NCBI GenBank assembly: GCA_945948775.1
Contig: CAMFCK010000030.1
Coordinates: 1-7,837, forward strand
Reading direction: 5' to 3'
Length of the DNA: 7,837 nucleotides
Source of the DNA: an uncultured Clostridia bacterium
GTDB lineage: Bacteria > Bacillota > Clostridia > UBA1381
Below are positions 6,122 through 7,837 of the stretch, in pieces (position 1 is the stretch's first letter; each line of letters opens with the position of its first letter). The position numbers and the translations under genes are program-made. The notes beneath the pieces were generated by a model. The model did no database searches. It was not told the DNA's origin and saw only the letters and a program-made list of their open reading frames with translations.

Positions 6122-7081
6122 TTATAAATCGCTCAAAAACTTTGTTTCTATATCAGCATGTCCCTTCAGCCCTTCATGACCGAAATCCGGATAGATAACC
6201 ATTTGCTTCTTTGAAGTGATTTTATTATATGCCGCAAACTGCGTAGACGGCGGACAGGTAGCGTCCATCAGACCTGTGCCCATTAATACCTCCGCCTTTA
6301 TCCTCTTGGTAAAATTCTGCACATCAATGTATCCGAGTCTTTCAAAAATTTCATCCTCACGCTCGTGGCGCGGATCAAAATGACGAAAATAATATTTAAG
6401 TCCTTCATATGCTCCATTGTCCAGATCCATTTCCCATACGCGCTTATAATCGCACAGATAAGGATACTGCGGAGAACATTTTTTAATCTGCGGCATCAGT
6501 GAAGCGCAGACAAGGCTGAGAGCTCCGCCCTGAGAACCGCCGCATACGCCGACTCTGTTTTCATCAACGCAGTCAAGTCCCATAACTATTTTTGCAAGAA
6601 TATATGTATCCAAAAACACATCTCTCATATGAAGGTCATGCTTATCTCCGTCAAGACCTCTTGTAAACATTGTCGTATAAGTAGTGCCTGCCACTCCGCC
6701 GACATCCTGCGAATTTCCGCCCTGCCCACGGCAGTCAAGAGCCGCAATGCATCTGCCCATATAAGCCTGCGCAAGAAGGTCTGTCCAGTTTCCCGAGCAT
6801 CCCGAAAGTCCGTGAAATCTCAGTACCGCCGGGATTCTTCCGTTGGGCTTCTCCGGCTTTATAAATTTTGCATGAATTCTTGCGCCCTTTGTTCCCGTAA
6901 AGTAAAGGTCGAAGCATTCCACTCCCTTCGCCGGAAACGGAGCTTTAACAAATTCTGCATTATAATCAAGGCTGTCTGCCTCGGCAAGTGCATAGTCCCA
7001 GTATTCGTCAAAGTCTGCCGGTCGCGGAGTGATACCCATATAAGTCCGCATTTTTTCAAGCGGCATATCTATCATGGGCAT
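6122..7081 (-). CDS. Acetylxylan / cephalosporin-C deacetylase-type esterase (CE7 family)
   Basis: A 319-residue alpha/beta-hydrolase of the AXE1/CE7 family, which is normally about 320 residues long. These enzymes remove acetyl groups from xylo-oligosaccharides and small acetylated sugars inside the cell. The catalytic triad is S183 (in GGSQGG, 181-186), D273 (in GLMDATCPPS) and H302 (in GHEGLKG). RFHGLSG (88-94) and the family-typical DCRGQGG (116-122) are also present. No signal peptide is seen. The start is ATG at 7081, with GGAGGA and a 7-base spacer, about 30 bases after a perfect promoter. The longer in-frame reading from 7195 would begin upstream of that promoter, and its extra 38 residues are hydrophobic and family-atypical. 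The gene is single, divergent from glyS, with its own terminator. It fits a plant-fibre-degrading lifestyle, and a link to the glycoside operon is only thematic. Confidence 0.93.
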   Translation of the reverse strand: MPMIDMPLEKMRTYMGITPRPADFDEYWDYALAEADSLDYNAEFVKAPFPAKGVECFDLYFTGTKGARIHAKFIKPEKPNGRIPAVLRFHGLSGCSGNWTDLLAQAYMGRCIAALDCRGQGGNSQDVGGVAGTTYTTMFTRGLDGDKHDLHMRDVFLDTYILAKIVMGLDCVDENRVGVCGGSQGGALSLVCASLMPQIKKCSPQYPYLCDYKRVWEMDLDNGAYEGLKYYFRHFDPRHEREDEIFERLGYIDVQNFTKRIKAEVLMGTGLMDATCPPSTQFAAYNKITSKKQMVIYPDFGHEGLKGHADIETKFLSDL

Positions 7082-7118
7082 AATATCTTCCTCCGATTCC
7101 ATAATGAATTTCCGGGAC

Positions 7119-7147
7119 ATTATATCAAAGCTATTTTTCATTGTCAA
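7119..7147 (-). promoter_or_regulatory. Perfect consensus sigma-A promoter of the esterase gene
   Basis: The minus strand reads TTGACA (7147-7142), exactly 17 bp, then TATAAT (7124-7119): a full 12 of 12 match with optimal spacing. Transcription should start near 7112, leaving a leader of about 30 bases with the GGAGGA ribosome binding site. This also settles the gene start at 7081. So strong a core promoter suggests constitutive expression or control by repression. Confidence 0.9.
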
Positions 7148-7156
7148 TAGCATAAC

Positions 7157-7197
7157 TGCATAAAATAATGCAAAACGGCTAAAAGTCTGCTGCATTA
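7157..7197. repeat. Three TGCAT/ATGCA elements upstream of the esterase promoter
   Basis: TGCAT occurs at 7157-7161 and 7191-7195, and its reverse complement ATGCA at 7168-7172. The pair at 7166-7172 and 7191-7197 extends to a 7-bp inverted repeat (TAATGCA/TGCATTA). Centre spacings are 11 and 23 bp, close to one and two helical turns, just upstream of the -35 of the esterase. They could be regulator half-sites, but the elements are short and AT-rich. Confidence 0.35.
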
Positions 7198-7211
7198 AAG
7201 TTTAAAAACTC

Positions 7212-7247
7212 TTGACAAACAGCGTATTTACGGATAAACTATATAAT
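7212..7247 (+). promoter_or_regulatory. Probable glyS promoter region
   Basis: A perfect TTGACA (7212-7217) and a perfect TATAAT (7242-7247) lie upstream of glyS but are 24 bp apart, too far for a single sigma-A promoter. TTGACA with a 17-bp spacer would use TAAACT (7235-7240, 4 of 6). TATAAT alone has no -35 at 17 bp. Transcription therefore starts near 7247 or 7254, giving a leader of about 76-83 bases. Confidence 0.5.
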
Positions 7248-7265
7248 GTAAAATTTTATATAAAA

Positions 7266-7319
7266 GGGTTCCGTCGGTCTGCGGCGGAGGCACCAACACT
7301 ATATATGCAGACAGAAAGG
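7266..7319 (+). promoter_or_regulatory. Structured glyS mRNA leader, possible H-type pseudoknot
   Basis: TCCGTCG (7270-7276) pairs with CGGCGGA (7282-7288) as a 7-bp stem (one G-U) closing the loop GTCTG (7277-7281). That loop is exactly complementary to CAGAC (7308-7312), which directly abuts the AGAAAGG Shine-Dalgarno (7313-7319). GGT (7267-7269) can also pair with ACC (7292-7294) across a 3-base bulge. No T-box sequence or glycine aptamer was recognised. The complementarity is seen; a regulatory function on initiation is inferred. Confidence 0.45.
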
Positions 7320-7329
7320 CTTTTCAAAA

Positions 7330-7837
7330 ATGAAAAACACCGAAAAAACTATGGATAAAATCGTCGCGCTCTGCAAGGGCAGAGGCTACATCTTCCCGGG
7401 AAGCGAAATATACGGCGGACTTGCCAACACATGGGATTACGGCCCGCTCGGAGTTGAGTTCAAAAACAACGTAAAAAGGGCCTGGTGGAAAAAGTTCGTT
7501 CAGGGTTCTAAGCTGAATGTCGGCGTAGACTGCGCCATTCTCATGAATCCTCAGACCTGGGTTGCTTCCGGTCATGTGGGCGGATTTTCCGATCCCTTGA
7601 TGGACTGCAAGGAATGTAAAGCGCGCCACCGTGCGGACAAGCTTATCGAGGACTATGCCTTTTCAAACGGCGAATCGCTTACAGTTGACGGCTGGAGCAA
7701 TGAAAAGATGGTAAACTACATAAACGAGCATAACATCCCCTGCCCCGAATGCGGCAAGCATAACTTTACCGATATCCGTCAGTTCAACCTTATGTTCAAA
7801 ACCTTTCAGGGTGTAACAGAGGATTCCTCCTCCACAG
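7330..7837 (+). CDS. glyS: Glycyl-tRNA synthetase, dimeric single-chain type (5' part, runs off the window)
   Basis: Class II aminoacyl-tRNA synthetase that charges tRNA-Gly in the cytosol. The first 169 codons are present and open to the window end; the full protein of this type is about 460 residues, so roughly 290 are missing. Diagnostic segments are [20 protein letters not shown] (19-38, motif 1 region), [20 protein letters not shown] (70-89) and the zinc ribbon C93-x-x-C96 with C138-x-x-C141. [17 protein letters not shown] (145-161) leads toward motif 2. It is the bacterial/eukaryotic-like homodimeric form, not the alpha2-beta2 form. The start at 7330 follows AGAAAGG with a 10-base spacer; Met8 (7351) is less likely. 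It is divergent from the esterase and has its own promoter and structured leader. Confidence 0.97.
   Translation, partial: MKNTEKTMDKIVALCKGRGYIFPGSEIYGGLANTWDYGPLGVEFKNNVKRAWWKKFVQGSKLNVGVDCAILMNPQTWVASGHVGGFSDPLMDCKECKARHRADKLIEDYAFSNGESLTVDGWSNEKMVNYINEHNIPCPECGKHNFTDIRQFNLMFKTFQGVTEDSSST

Noticed and set aside
7082..7195. N-terminal extension of the esterase that might be a signal peptide
   Set aside because: The perfect promoter at 7147-7119 lies inside the extension and the ribosome binding site directs initiation at 7081, so the extension would not be on the mRNA.
7248..7329. T-box or glycine riboswitch upstream of glyS
   Set aside because: The leader is only about 80 bases, and neither the T-box core motif nor glycine-aptamer conserved segments could be found.
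7324..7629. Minus-strand open frame of 101 codons opposite glyS
   Set aside because: It overlaps the strongly conserved glycyl-tRNA synthetase coding sequence and has no recognisable domain.
1..7837. CRISPR arrays, insertion sequences, tRNA or rRNA genes, prophage
   Set aside because: No regularly spaced direct repeats, transposase or phage-like proteins, terminal inverted repeats, cloverleaf sequences or rRNA-like segments were seen.

Overview
The window looks like a piece of a Clostridia-type (low-to-medium GC Firmicutes) chromosome, most like an uncultured gut or rumen Oscillospiraceae/Lachnospiraceae-like organism. By my count the araC-type and esterase genes are about 45-46% G+C. Every start I could place has a GGAG-type Shine-Dalgarno, one promoter is a perfect sigma-A consensus, and the glycyl-tRNA synthetase at the right edge is the dimeric single-chain type with a zinc ribbon that clostridia carry. 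The genus cannot be named from sequence alone.

Layout. Positions 4-3915 hold four tightly packed minus-strand genes, in transcription order: a Gfo/Idh/MocA oxidoreductase (3915-2833), a ThuA-like protein (2840-2121, overlapping its upstream neighbour by 8 bases), a xylose-isomerase-like TIM-barrel protein (2088-1123) and a second Gfo/Idh/MocA oxidoreductase (1065-4). An AraC-type regulator (4046-4924, plus) is divergent from them across a 130-bp region. That region carries back-to-back promoter elements and a perfect 9-bp inverted repeat that overlaps the proposed operon -35 box. The regulator converges with a cytosolic M14 zinc peptidase (5834-4956, minus) on a shared bidirectional terminator. 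A gene-free stretch (5835-6121) follows; it holds a cluster of five DnaA-box-like 9-mers and the esterase terminator. Then come a CE7-family acetylxylan/cephalosporin-C esterase (7081-6122, minus) and, divergent from it, the 5' part of glyS (7330 to the window end, plus) behind a leader that can fold as an H-type pseudoknot.

How the genes may work together. The four-gene operon combines NAD(P)-dependent sugar dehydrogenase-type proteins, a ThuA protein and a metal-dependent sugar isomerase/lyase-type TIM barrel. These are the families known from ThuAB (3-keto-disaccharide formation) and from DgpABC-type C-glycoside cleavage. My inference is an oxidise-then-cleave-or-isomerise route for a glycoside, inositol or related polyol, switched by the divergent AraC protein. 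The substrate is not readable from the sequence. The second oxidoreductase lacks the usual catalytic Asp, so the two are probably not redundant. The esterase could supply deacetylated plant sugars but has its own promoter. The peptidase and glyS appear to be unrelated housekeeping genes.
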